Shown in pieces: positions 8,858 through 17,300 of a stretch of DNA of 33,615 bases (position 1 is its first letter; each line of letters starts with the position of its first letter). This DNA comes from Candidatus Enterocloster excrementipullorum (GTDB taxonomy: Bacteria > Bacillota > Clostridia > Lachnospirales > Lachnospiraceae): the NCBI GenBank assembly GCA_019119575.1, contig DWWT01000064.1, positions 1-33,615 on the forward strand, in the 5' to 3' direction. The position numbers were made by a program, and so were the translations under genes. Below the pieces are notes generated by a model. The model searched no databases and was not told the DNA's origin. It worked only from the letters and a program-made list of their open reading frames with translations.

Positions 8858-9754
8858 ATGAAAAACATGCTGTTTGTATTTAATCCCCGTTCCGGCCGGG
8901 AACAGATCAAAGGGCATCTCATGGAGATCCTGGATATTTTTAGCGGAGCCGGATATGACATCCATGTCCATGCGACCCAGAAGCAGGGGGATGCGGCGGA
9001 GATTGTGCGGCGGCTGGGAAACCGGATGCACCTGATTGTGTGCAGCGGAGGGGACGGGACGTTAAACGAGGTGATTTCCGGCATGATGGAGCTTAAGCGA
9101 ACGCCTCTTTTGGGCTATATTCCCGCGGGCTCTACCAATGATTTTGCGTCCAGCCTGAAGCTGCCCAGACAGATGGGAAAGGCGGCGGAGGCCATTGTGA
9201 AGGGAAAGCCGTTTCCTATCGACATAGGGACCTTCTGCGGGGACCGGCATTTTGTGTATATCGCGGCCTTCGGGGCATTTACGGAGGTATCCTACCAGAC
9301 GTCCCAGGACAAGAAGAACCGCCTGGGGCACCAGGCCTATATGCTGGAGGGGCTGAAAAGCCTTTCCGCCATCCGGCCCTGCCATATGCGGGTGGAGTGG
9401 GAGGAAGGAACCCTGGAGGAAGATTTTGTATTCGGCATGGTGACGAACACGGTGAGCGTGGGCGGCTTTAAAGGGCTGGTGAACCAGTCAGTGGCTTTAA
9501 ATGACGGCGTGTTCGAGGTTCTTCTTATACGGATGCCCCGGACGCCCGCGGATCTGAGCAATATTGTGTCCTACATGTTTTTGAAGGAACAGCCGAACGA
9601 GTATGTGTACAAATTTAAGACGTCCGCCATCCACTTTGTGTCTGATGGGGAGGTCGACTGGGTTCTGGACGGGGAATTCGGCGGTTCCCGCACGCAGGTG
9701 GACATCACAAACAAAAAAGAGCGGGTCAGCATTCTTCTGGGAAAGCGGGCGTAA
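8858..9754 (+). CDS. DagK/YegS-type lipid kinase
   Basis: Predicted ATP-dependent diacylglycerol (or related lipid) kinase at the inner face of the membrane; in Firmicutes such enzymes return diacylglycerol from lipoteichoic acid synthesis to phosphatidic acid. The 298-residue length is usual. Motifs are FNPRSGR near the N-terminus, the nucleotide loop GGDGTLNE (64-71) and PAGSTNDFA. AAGGAGAGG lies about 10 nt before ATG 8858. It follows mutY after 42 nt and may be the last gene of the operon. The exact lipid cannot be read from sequence. Confidence 0.88.
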   Translation: MKNMLFVFNPRSGREQIKGHLMEILDIFSGAGYDIHVHATQKQGDAAEIVRRLGNRMHLIVCSGGDGTLNEVISGMMELKRTPLLGYIPAGSTNDFASSLKLPRQMGKAAEAIVKGKPFPIDIGTFCGDRHFVYIAAFGAFTEVSYQTSQDKKNRLGHQAYMLEGLKSLSAIRPCHMRVEWEEGTLEEDFVFGMVTNTVSVGGFKGLVNQSVALNDGVFEVLLIRMPRTPADLSNIVSYMFLKEQPNEYVYKFKTSAIHFVSDGEVDWVLDGEFGGSRTQVDITNKKERVSILLGKRA

Positions 9755-9820
9755 CCGGAGGAAAGTGCTTCCTCAATACGCGCGGGGAGCACGAAAGATG
9801 GAAAAATACGTCGAAACTTC

Positions 9821-9849
9821 TTGAAATAGGAAATTAAATCATATATAAT
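9821..9849 (+). promoter_or_regulatory. Sigma-A promoter of rpoD
   Basis: TTGAAA (9821-9826), 17 nt, TATAAT (9844-9849). The -10 is perfect. Transcription should start near 9856, about 112 nt before the coding start. Confidence 0.8.
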
Positions 9850-9856
9850 GATAAGT

Positions 9857-9865
9857 TGTGGATAA
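9857..9865 (-). promoter_or_regulatory. Perfect DnaA-box 9-mer at rpoD transcription start
   Basis: TGTGGATAA on the + strand is the reverse complement of TTATCCACA, the consensus DnaA box. It sits on or just after the predicted +1. A single box could be chance, with about 0.26 such 9-mers expected in a window this size. Confidence 0.35.
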
Positions 9866-9870
9866 CTATT

Positions 9871-9922
9871 CAGGACGGCGGATGAATATGTGTGAAAGCA
9901 GATAAAAACGTGTGCCGTCCTG
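9871..9922 (+). other. Stem-loop in rpoD leader
   Basis: CAGGACGGC (9871-9879) pairs perfectly with GCCGTCCTG (9914-9922) across a 34-nt AT-rich loop, entirely within the predicted 5' leader. No T-tract follows, so it is not an intrinsic terminator; its role is unknown. Confidence 0.55.
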
Positions 9923-9967
9923 GATAATTGCACCCATATTTACCTTTAAGCGAAAGGACGTTAATAA

Positions 9968-11113
9968 GTGGAAAAGGACGATTTTTTGAAGAAGCTGGAG
10001 AAGCTGGTGGAGCGTGCAAAGACCAAGCACAATACGCTTGACGCAGGCGAAATCAACGATTTCTTCACCGGGGACAACCTTACTCCCGAGCAGATGGATC
10101 AGATTTACAGTTACATGGAGAACCGGAATATTGACGTGGTTCCCGTACTGGACGAAGCGATGTTAAATGGCGATCCCGCGCTCTTGGAGGACATTGACCT
10201 GGATTTGGACCTGGATGATGACAGCTTCATGAAGGATGCGGAGGAGGAAGAAATCGACCTGGATGCAGTGGACCTTCTGGAGGGAATCGGAACCGAGGAT
10301 CCGGTCCGCATGTATCTGAAAGAAATTGGCACCGTGCCCCTGCTCACTGCGGATGAGGAGCTTCTGCTGGCTCAGCGCAAGGCGGACGGGGACGAATCGG
10401 CCAAGGAGCGGCTGATCGAGGCGAATCTGCGTCTGGTGGTCAGCATTGCAAAACGCTATACGGGAAGAGGAATGAGCTTTCTTGATCTGGTGCAGGAGGG
10501 AAATCTGGGCCTGATCAAGGGAGTGGAGAAGTTCGACTATACAAAAGGCTATAAGTTAAGTACATATGCAACGTGGTGGATCCGTCAGTCCGTGACAAGG
10601 GCGCTGGCTGATCAGGCAAGGACGATCCGGGTTCCGGTGCATATGGTGGAGACGATCAATAAGATGTCAAAGATGCAGCGCAAGCTGACGCTGGAGCTGG
10701 GATACGAGCCTTCCGTCACGGAGCTGGCAGAGGCCCTTGACATGTCCGAGGACAAGGTGATGGAGATTATGCAGATTGCCAGGGAGCCTGCTTCTCTGGA
10801 GACTCCTATCGGCGAGGAGGATGATTCCAACCTGGGCGATTTCGTGGCGGACAACAATGTGGTGACGCCGGAGGGCAATGTGGAGTCCGTGATGCTCCGG
10901 GAGCACATTGACGCGCTCCTGGGCGATCTGAAGGAGCGGGAGCGGCAGGTGATCGTCCTGCGCTTTGGCCTGGAGGACGGCCATCCCCGGACCCTGGAGG
11001 AGGTTGGCAGGGAGTTTAATGTCACCCGTGAGCGGATCCGTCAGATCGAAGCCAAGGCCCTGCGCAAGCTGCGCAATCCGGTGCGGAGCAAGCGGATCAG
11101 GGATTTTCTTTAG
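9968..11113 (+). CDS. rpoD: Primary sigma factor (sigma-A/RpoD)
   Basis: Directs RNA polymerase to vegetative promoters. The 381-residue protein has an acidic N-terminal region 1.1, region 1.2 ([17 protein letters not shown]), region 2 with [20 protein letters not shown] and the melting/-10 helix [16 protein letters not shown] (about 197-212), region 3, and the -35 helix-turn-helix [18 protein letters not shown] near the C-terminus. Start is GTG 9968 with AAAGGA about 9 nt upstream. The usual Firmicute partner dnaG is not upstream; a lipid kinase and a dedicated promoter are there instead. Confidence 0.96.
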   Translation: MEKDDFLKKLEKLVERAKTKHNTLDAGEINDFFTGDNLTPEQMDQIYSYMENRNIDVVPVLDEAMLNGDPALLEDIDLDLDLDDDSFMKDAEEEEIDLDAVDLLEGIGTEDPVRMYLKEIGTVPLLTADEELLLAQRKADGDESAKERLIEANLRLVVSIAKRYTGRGMSFLDLVQEGNLGLIKGVEKFDYTKGYKLSTYATWWIRQSVTRALADQARTIRVPVHMVETINKMSKMQRKLTLELGYEPSVTELAEALDMSEDKVMEIMQIAREPASLETPIGEEDDSNLGDFVADNNVVTPEGNVESVMLREHIDALLGDLKERERQVIVLRFGLEDGHPRTLEEVGREFNVTRERIRQIEAKALRKLRNPVRSKRIRDFL

Positions 11114-11136
11114 AGTGTATTTGACGATTGCAGAGT

Positions 11137-11162
11137 GGGCGTCCGCCGTATGGCGGGCGCCT
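11137..11162 (+). terminator. GC-rich hairpin after rpoD
   Basis: GCGTCCGCC (11139-11147) pairs with GGCGGGCGC (11152-11160), one G-U, around a GTAT loop; the stem can extend by two pairs. The stretch after it (CTTCCATGTCCCGTTTCG) is only mildly T-rich, so termination may be weak or it may act as an attenuator before queH. Confidence 0.5.
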
Positions 11163-11212
11163 TCCATGTCCCGTTTCGATGTCTCGTTTCAATGCCTCAT
11201 TTCCATGTCCCG
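11161..11212 (+). repeat. Four degenerate 13-bp tandem repeats
   Basis: Units CTTCCATGTCCCG, TTTCGATGTCTCG, TTTCAATGCCTCA and TTTCCATGTCCCG lie end to end at 11161-11212, between the rpoD hairpin and the queH ribosome site. The first and last differ by one base. Confidence 0.75.
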
Positions 11213-11244
11213 CAACGTGGGATGGGCAGACCGCAGGAGGAAAC

Positions 11245-11997
11245 ATGGAAGATAAAAATAAGACGCCGGGAGCAAGCGCCCGGAAGGTGAATTATCAGAA
11301 GATCCTGGACAAGCTTCTGGAGGAGCTCTCCCGGGAGGGAAGAAGGCCGAGCCTGCTTCTTCACAGCTGCTGCGCGCCCTGCAGCAGCTATGTGCTGGAG
11401 TATCTGTCGGAGTATTTTGATATCACCGTATTTTACTATAATCCGAACATATACCCCCGGGAGGAGTACGCGGAGCGGGTGAGGGAGCAGCAGCGGCTGA
11501 TCGGCGCGATGCATCTGGCGCATCCGGTTCATTTTCTGGAGGGGGCCTACGAGCCCCGGAGATTTTATGAGATGGCGGAGGGGTATGAGGCGTGCCCGGA
11601 GGGCGGAGAGCGCTGCTTTAAGTGCTACAGGCTGCGCCTTGAGGAGGCGGCCCGGGCGGCAAAGGACGGAGGCTTTGACTATTTTACGACCACGCTGTCC
11701 ATCAGCCCCCTTAAAAATGCCGGGAAGCTGAACGAGATCGGCCTGGAGCTGTCAGAAGAATGGGGCGTGCCGTACCTCACCTCGGATTTCAAGAAAAAGA
11801 ACGGGTATAAGCGGTCCGTGGAGCTCTCCGAAGTGTACGGCCTGTACCGCCAGGATTACTGCGGCTGCGTCTTTTCCAGGGCGGAGGCACAGAAACGGCG
11901 GGAGAACAGCGATCCGCGCACGGGTACGTCCTGCCGGCGGCCGGAGGAGGCGGACGATGAAAAGCGGCGCTCAGAATGGCGCTCAGAAGCTGTTTAG
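11245..11997 (+). CDS. queH: Epoxyqueuosine reductase QueH
   Basis: Predicted last step of queuosine synthesis: reduction of epoxyqueuosine to queuosine in tRNA, by the non-cobalamin QueH (former DUF208) enzyme. The 250-residue protein has the cysteine set of the family: HSCCAPCSS (Cys42, Cys43, Cys46), CFKCYR (Cys124, Cys127) and YCGCVFS (Cys206, Cys208), which bind iron and an iron-sulfur cluster in this family, plus TTTLSISPLKN. An in-frame start at 11128 would run through the 13-bp repeats; ATG 11245, 5 nt after GGAGG, is preferred. The tail after about residue 215 is charged and poorly conserved. No other queuosine genes are in the window. Confidence 0.9.
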   Translation: MEDKNKTPGASARKVNYQKILDKLLEELSREGRRPSLLLHSCCAPCSSYVLEYLSEYFDITVFYYNPNIYPREEYAERVREQQRLIGAMHLAHPVHFLEGAYEPRRFYEMAEGYEACPEGGERCFKCYRLRLEEAARAAKDGGFDYFTTTLSISPLKNAGKLNEIGLELSEEWGVPYLTSDFKKKNGYKRSVELSEVYGLYRQDYCGCVFSRAEAQKRRENSDPRTGTSCRRPEEADDEKRRSEWRSEAV

Positions 11998-12012
11998 AAT
12001 TCGCGGATCATC

Positions 12013-12041
12013 TTGACATGAGCCGCTGAATGTAATAAAAT
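12013..12041 (+). promoter_or_regulatory. Sigma-A promoter of HPr gene
   Basis: TTGACA (12013-12018), 17 nt, TAAAAT (12036-12041). Predicted start near 12048, giving a leader of about 125 nt. Confidence 0.75.
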
Positions 12042-12079
12042 TTTTCTAGAGTGTGTTTGATTTTTTGGACATGCTTTAG

Positions 12080-12133
12080 GGACATAAGCCTTACATATGT
12101 CCGGGTTATGCTCTTCGGGGCAGGCGCGCCTGC
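12080..12133 (+). other. Structured leader of HPr mRNA
   Basis: GGACATA (12080-12086) pairs with TATGTCC (12096-12102), and GCAGGCGCGCCTGC (12120-12133) is a perfect 14-bp palindrome. Both lie between promoter and ribosome site. No known riboswitch class is recognised. Confidence 0.45.
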
Positions 12134-12174
12134 GCGCGTCAAGGTATAAATTTTTAATAAGGAGAATGAAAGCC

Positions 12175-12441
12175 ATGATCAGCAAAAATTTAACAGTTGT
12201 TAATCCTTCCGGCCTGCATTTGAGACCTGCGGGTGTTCTGTCTCAGACGGCGATGAAGTTTAAGAGCGACATTACCATCCAGTGCGGCGAAAAGAAGATC
12301 ATTGCCAAGAGCGTGCTGAATGTGATGGCAGCAGGGATTAAGAGCGGTACCGAGATTACCCTGATCTGCGATGGAGAGGACGAGGAAGAGGCCATGAAGA
12401 CCCTGACCGAGGCCATCGAGAGCGGACTGGGCGAGATGTAA
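12175..12441 (+). CDS. ptsH: Phosphocarrier protein HPr
   Basis: Passes phosphate from enzyme I to sugar-specific EIIA proteins of the PTS. The 88-residue length is standard. His15 in NPSGLHLRPAG is the phosphate carrier, with Arg17 beside it. Ser46 in AKSVLNVMAAG is the site used by HPr kinase in Firmicutes, so it can also serve carbon catabolite control with CcpA. ATG 12175 is chosen over ATG 12166 because AAGGAG ends 10 nt before the former and only 1 nt before the latter. Enzyme I is not adjacent; the gene appears to stand alone between its own promoter and a strong hairpin. Confidence 0.94.
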   Translation: MISKNLTVVNPSGLHLRPAGVLSQTAMKFKSDITIQCGEKKIIAKSVLNVMAAGIKSGTEITLICDGEDEEEAMKTLTEAIESGLGEM

Positions 12442-12468
12442 GATTGCAAATAGGGAGATAAATGTGTG

Positions 12469-12507
12469 GGGCCTCCCAGCCTGCGCGGAATGCGGGCTGG
12501 GAGGCCC
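12469..12507. terminator. Strong hairpin between convergent genes
   Basis: GGGCCTCCCAGCC (12469-12481) pairs perfectly over 13 bp with GGCTGGGAGGCCC (12495-12507) around a 13-nt loop, followed by TGTATTATTGT. Placed between HPr (+) and the DUF4364 gene (-), it probably stops transcription from the left and perhaps from both sides; the T-tract is weak. Confidence 0.75.
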
Positions 12508-12531
12508 TGTATTATTGTGAATAAAGCTCTT

Positions 12532-13050
12532 TTATGCCAGCAGTTCCCGCATAATATGCGAGTACAGCTCCTGGCTTTTTCCGCGCCACTGGCTGCACAT
12601 GGATTCAGCCTGTTCCTTGTCCGGAACGGAGAGCTCCAGTCGGATGAGGACGGCCTTTCCCTCCCGGACCTCGCAGTGAACGATGTAGTCCTGATTGGTG
12701 CCCTTGTAGTAGTCGGCGGTCGTGCCCACTTCCTCGCGGAGGCGGAATTTGTTCTCCTTTAAGTATTGATCCATATCGCTTACGATGGCGGGAGAGATAT
12801 TTTTCCCAAAGAAATTTAAGGTTTCCTCCCCCTCCTTTGTGATCTCATAACGGGTGCTGTTGTGGCTGGCTTCCTTTCGAACCAGTCCGGCGTCCTCCAA
12901 TTCCCCCAGAGCCTGCTGGAGGGTGAAATAGGTGGTATAGTCGTGTTCTGTGAAAAAGCTGGTGAGCTGAGCGTTGGTCAGCGGGAAATTCACCTGCTTC
13001 AGCATATAGAGGTTCATCAGCTTGTATAAGGTCATAGGTTCCGTAAGCAT
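12532..13050 (-). CDS. DUF4364 family protein (winged-helix-like)
   Basis: A 172-residue soluble protein. The N-terminal half (about 8-85) reads like a winged helix: MNLYMLKQVNFPLTNAQLTS, then ALGELEDAGLVRKE and a wing with TRYEITKEGEETL. The rest is an alpha/beta part ending RELLA. I recognise it as the DUF4364 family of Clostridia, whose function is not established; a transcription regulator role is inferred from the fold. AAGGAG lies about 10 nt before the ATG at 13050. It starts 30 nt after the malic enzyme stop on the same strand, so the two probably share a transcript. Confidence 0.8.
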   Translation of the reverse strand: MLTEPMTLYKLMNLYMLKQVNFPLTNAQLTSFFTEHDYTTYFTLQQALGELEDAGLVRKEASHNSTRYEITKEGEETLNFFGKNISPAIVSDMDQYLKENKFRLREEVGTTADYYKGTNQDYIVHCEVREGKAVLIRLELSVPDKEQAESMCSQWRGKSQELYSHIMRELLA

Positions 13051-13080
13051 ATGGCAGATACTCCTTGAAATATGTTTTGG

Positions 13081-14229
13081 CTAAATGTGCTCCTTTACCG
13101 CCTGGCTGACCGCTTCAGCCACCCTGGGATCGAAGGCTTCGGGAAGGATATTGTCTTCGTTTAAATCTGCCTCATCCACAAGGTCCGCGATGGCCTGAGC
13201 GGCGGCCAGCTTCATCTCCTCGGTGATGGCCGCAGCCCGCCCCTCCAGGGCTCCCTTGAAGATGCCGGGGAATACAACCACATTGTTTACCTGATTGGGG
13301 AAATCGGAGCGGCCGGTTCCCACAATGCGCACGCCGGCCTCCTTGGCCAGGTCGGGCATGATCTCCGGCACGGGGTTTGCCATGGCAAACATGATGGCGT
13401 CATGGTTCATGGAGGCGGCCATCTCTTTGGTCACGATATTGGGAGCGGAAACGCCGATGAAAATGTCGGCTCCCTTTAAGGCGTCCGCCAGAGTTCCGGT
13501 TTTTCCCTCCAGATTGGTGACATCCATCATGCGCTCCTGCATCCAGTTCAGGCCCTCTGCGCCCTTGGCCAGAATGCCGGACTTGTCGCACATGGTGATG
13601 TGGGGAAAGCCGTAGGTGAGAAGAAGGCGGGTAATCGCTACGCCTGCGGAGCCGGCTCCGTTCACCACGACGCGGCAGTCTTCTTTCTTTTTCCCTGTGA
13701 CCTTTAAGGCGTTGATGATGCCGGCCAGAACTACGATGGCGGTGCCGTGCTGGTCATCGTGAAAGACCGGGATGGAAAGCCGCTTCTTTAATGCTTCCTC
13801 GATCTCAAAGCACCGGGGGGCGGAGATGTCCTCCAGGTTGATCCCGCCGAAAGCCGGGGCAATACGCACGACGGTGTCGATGATCTCCTGGGTATCCTGG
13901 GTGTCCAGGCAGATGGGGAAGGCGTTGACGCCGCCGAATTCTTTAAAGAGGACGGCCTTTCCCTCCATCACGGGCATGGCTGCAAGGGGGCCGATATTTC
14001 CAAGGCCCAGAACCGCGCTGCCGTCAGAGACAACCGCGATGGTGTTGGATTTGATCGTGTAGCGGTAAGCGGCTTCCGGGTCCTTTGCAATGACCTTGCA
14101 GGGCTCTGCGACACCGGGAGTGTAGGCCAGGGCCAAGTCTTCCCGGGAGGCAACACGGGCCTTCGATGTGGTTTCCAGTTTTCCGCCCCATTCCTCATGG
14201 AGCTTTAATGCTTTTTCATTCGTTGTCAT
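13081..14229 (-). CDS. NAD(P)-dependent malic enzyme
   Basis: Converts malate to pyruvate and CO2 with reduction of NAD(P). The 382-residue length is that of the short bacterial form without a phosphotransacetylase domain. Visible are Tyr36 (AYTPGVAEPC), Lys91 in VMEGKA after SDGSAVLGLGNIGP, the metal region EDISAPRCFEIE and HDDQHGTA, and the nucleotide loop VNGAGSAGVA. A GGAAGGA ribosome site precedes ATG at 14229. Cofactor preference cannot be read safely. Confidence 0.93.
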   Translation of the reverse strand: MTTNEKALKLHEEWGGKLETTSKARVASREDLALAYTPGVAEPCKVIAKDPEAAYRYTIKSNTIAVVSDGSAVLGLGNIGPLAAMPVMEGKAVLFKEFGGVNAFPICLDTQDTQEIIDTVVRIAPAFGGINLEDISAPRCFEIEEALKKRLSIPVFHDDQHGTAIVVLAGIINALKVTGKKKEDCRVVVNGAGSAGVAITRLLLTYGFPHITMCDKSGILAKGAEGLNWMQERMMDVTNLEGKTGTLADALKGADIFIGVSAPNIVTKEMAASMNHDAIMFAMANPVPEIMPDLAKEAGVRIVGTGRSDFPNQVNNVVVFPGIFKGALEGRAAAITEEMKLAAAQAIADLVDEADLNEDNILPEAFDPRVAEAVSQAVKEHI

Positions 14230-14259
14230 GAGCGTTTCCTTCCCTTGTTGTTTTTATTT

Positions 14260-14288
14260 ATCATAGCAATTTTGACCTTTTAAATCAA
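14260..14288 (-). promoter_or_regulatory. Leftward promoter of malic enzyme
   Basis: On the minus strand TTGATT (14288-14283), 17 nt, TATGAT (14265-14260), about 31 nt before the coding start. The same 148-nt gap must hold the rightward promoter of the DUF5717 gene; TATTAT/TATGAT near 14301-14309 are candidate -10 sites but no good -35 was found. Confidence 0.65.
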
Positions 14289-14377
14289 GACAAAATGTGA
14301 TATTATGATATTCAAAGCATACGGTTGGCAGTGGTACGGACGCTGCCGCAGCTGATAAAGATGATACAGGTGGTACT

Positions 14378-17300
14378 ATGAGGGAACGGATCAACCGTCT
14401 GGCCAGGGGAATTGTGGAGAACAGCGTCCCTGAGCTGGTACTGAAGCCCGAACGGGTGGAGGCTGTGATTCCCGCAGGACAGGTCATTCGGGGAGAGCTC
14501 GGAGTGGTCAGCGGGAACAATCTCCACATTAAAGGGCTGGCCTATTCGGACGATGAGCGGGTGAAGGTAGTGACAAGCGCCTTCGGCGGCCTGCGGAACC
14601 GAATCACATATGAGGTAAATACCCGTTATTCGGAACACGGGGACGAAATCAAGGGATCTTTTTACCTGGTAACCAACGGAGGTGAGAGGGAGATTCCTTA
14701 TTCTTTGCGCATTCAGGCGGGAAATCCCGATGAAAATCTGGGGAGTCTTAAGACCGCCAGAGATTTTGCGAATCTCGCAAAGCGGGATCGGGAGACGGCC
14801 CTCCGGATGTTTGAGTACCAGGATTTTACGGAAGCGCCTTTTATGCAGGACGCCCGGACGCGGTCCATCTACGAGGGATTAAAGGGGCGCAGCACGAGGA
14901 CGAACCTTCTGGAAGAATTTCTGGTGGCTCTCCATGTGAAGGACCCGGTGCGGCTGACGGTGGACGCCCGGGAGCGGATCTATGAGAATGTGGAGCAGCC
15001 TGTGGCGGACGGAGTGGATATCCGGGCGAGCGGCTGGGGCTATGTGTCCGCGGAGGTCTCTTCGGACGCGCCCTTTGTGCGGCTTCTGGCTCAGAAGGTC
15101 ACGGATCGGGATTTTGACGGCGGGCGCTGCCGCGTGCCGTATCAGATCCAGCCGGAATTTCTTCACAGGGGAAAAAATTTTGGCCGGATCTGCCTGCGGA
15201 CCCAGGGAGAGTCCTTTGTGATCCGGGTAGAGGCAGAGAAGAGCCGGATGGCGGATCGGGCAGGCCGGGGAGGCCAGGGAGAAGAGCAGGCGGACAAGGG
15301 GAGGCTTGCGCGGTATCTGGCTCTGCGTCTGGACTATGAGACCGGCGCGGGGGACCGTTCCCTTCTGCTGAATCAGATGATGCAGGAGACAGAGGCAATC
15401 CGGGCGGATTATCCGGGAGATCTGCGGATACGGCTGATGCAGGCGGAGCTTCTTCTGCTGAATGGCCGCAGGGAAAATGGGGCCATGGTTCTGGAAGAGG
15501 CCAGGGATGCTGTCCTGAAGAATCGGGAGAGCAGGATCGAGGAATACTGCTATTACCAGTATCTGAAGCTCCTTGTTCAGCCGTCCCAGGACGGCCAGGA
15601 ATCCCTGATCCGCTATATCAGGAAGCTGCTCTGGGAGGACGGACGCCGGGGAACCTGGCTGTTTCTGCTTCTCATGCGGGTGGACGGGGCATTGGCGCAG
15701 AATCCTCTGGAGCTTTACCATTCTCTGGAGAAATTGTACCAGGAAGGCAGCAGCAGTCCCTTTATCTATGGGGCGGCCTGCCGCCTGGTGGAAGAGAATC
15801 CGGGCCTGCTGGTGAAGATGGGAAATTTTGAACTGCAGTTCCTGCACCTTGGCGTCCGCAGGGGAATGGTTTCCCGGGAGACGGCGAAGCGGGCAGCAGG
15901 GTATCTGCTGGGGCTTCGCCATTACAGGCGGCTGGCAGCGCGTCTGGCGATGATGCTGTATCAGGCATATCCGGAGATGGAGCTTTTGGAGGCCGTATGC
16001 AGCCTCTTGATCAGGGGAGACAAGAGGGGGCCGGAGGCGTTTGCCTGGTATGAGAAAGCGCTGGGGTGCCGGGTAAATCTGACCCGGCTGTACGAATATT
16101 TTCTCTATTCCCTGCCGGAGAACTACGGACATCTGCTGCCCAAGGAGGTTCTGCTGTACTTTTCCTATGACAAGGATCTGGACAGCCGCAGCAGGTCTGT
16201 TCTTTATCAAAATATTCTCCGGTATATGAATCCGTCTTCCGAACTTTACGGGACGTATCTTCGGGACATGGAAGCTTTTGCCATGGAGCAGCTTTTTAAA
16301 TCCCGGATAGACAGCCGGCTGGCGGTGATTTATGAGCATGTCATCTACAGGGATATGATCGACTCGCGGGTGGCGCGGGTGCTGCCCGGCATACTGAAGG
16401 CCTGCCGGATTGCCTGTGAGGATCCGGCGATGCGGTATGTGATTGTCCGGGACGAAGAGCTCATGGATGAGGCGGCCTGCCCTCTGGAGAACGGTGTGGC
16501 CTATGTGCCGGTGTTCTCGGACCATCCCATCTTTTTCTTTCAGGACGCGTATGGAAACCGCTATCTGAATGTGAAGCACCGGAGGATGCCGGTGATGGAC
16601 AAGCCGGAGCTTCTGGCGCAGTGCGGGAAGGTATTTCCCGACCATCCCATGCTCAAGCTGGGAAAATGTCTGGAAGTGCTGAAAAAGGGAATTCAGGACG
16701 GCAGGGAGGCCGGGCTTTTGGAAGAGGCCATGGCCCAGATGAAGCTGAATCCCGTGTTTGAAAGCCGGATTCTGAAAGAAGTGACAGACTATTACTGCCG
16801 GGCGGCCGAGACGGAAGAGGGTACCGGGGCGTTTAACTGCACGTATCTGATTCAGATGGACAAACGGCCCCTGGGCGAGAGGCAGAGGCAGCAGATCTGT
16901 GAGACGCTGATCAGCCAGAATTACATGCGTGAGGCCTATGAGATGATCCGGGAATACGGGAGCCAATACATCCCGCCGGACAAGCTGATGAAGCTCTGCG
17001 CGAGAACCATTCTCCAGCAGCTTTTCGACCAGGATCCCCTGCTCCTTATCCTGTCTTACCGGGCGTTTCGGGCCGGATTCTTTGACGGGGTGATGCTGGA
17101 TTATCTGTGCGAGCATTTTAACGGCACGGTGCCGCAGATGTATGAGATATTGATCCAGGGCGTGGGGGCCCATGTGGAGACCTATGACCTGGAAGAGCGG
17201 CTTCTATGCCAGCAGCTTTTTACGGGATGCTGTGAGCAGATGGATTCTGTTTTTGACCTGTATATGAGCCGGAAGCAGACGAGGGAGAGTGTGGTGAAAG

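Noticed and set aside
14879..17173. 764-codon open frame on the minus strand inside the DUF5717 gene
   Set aside because: Its product is His/Pro/Gln-rich without recognisable domains and lies wholly opposite a recognised family protein; typical antisense shadow.
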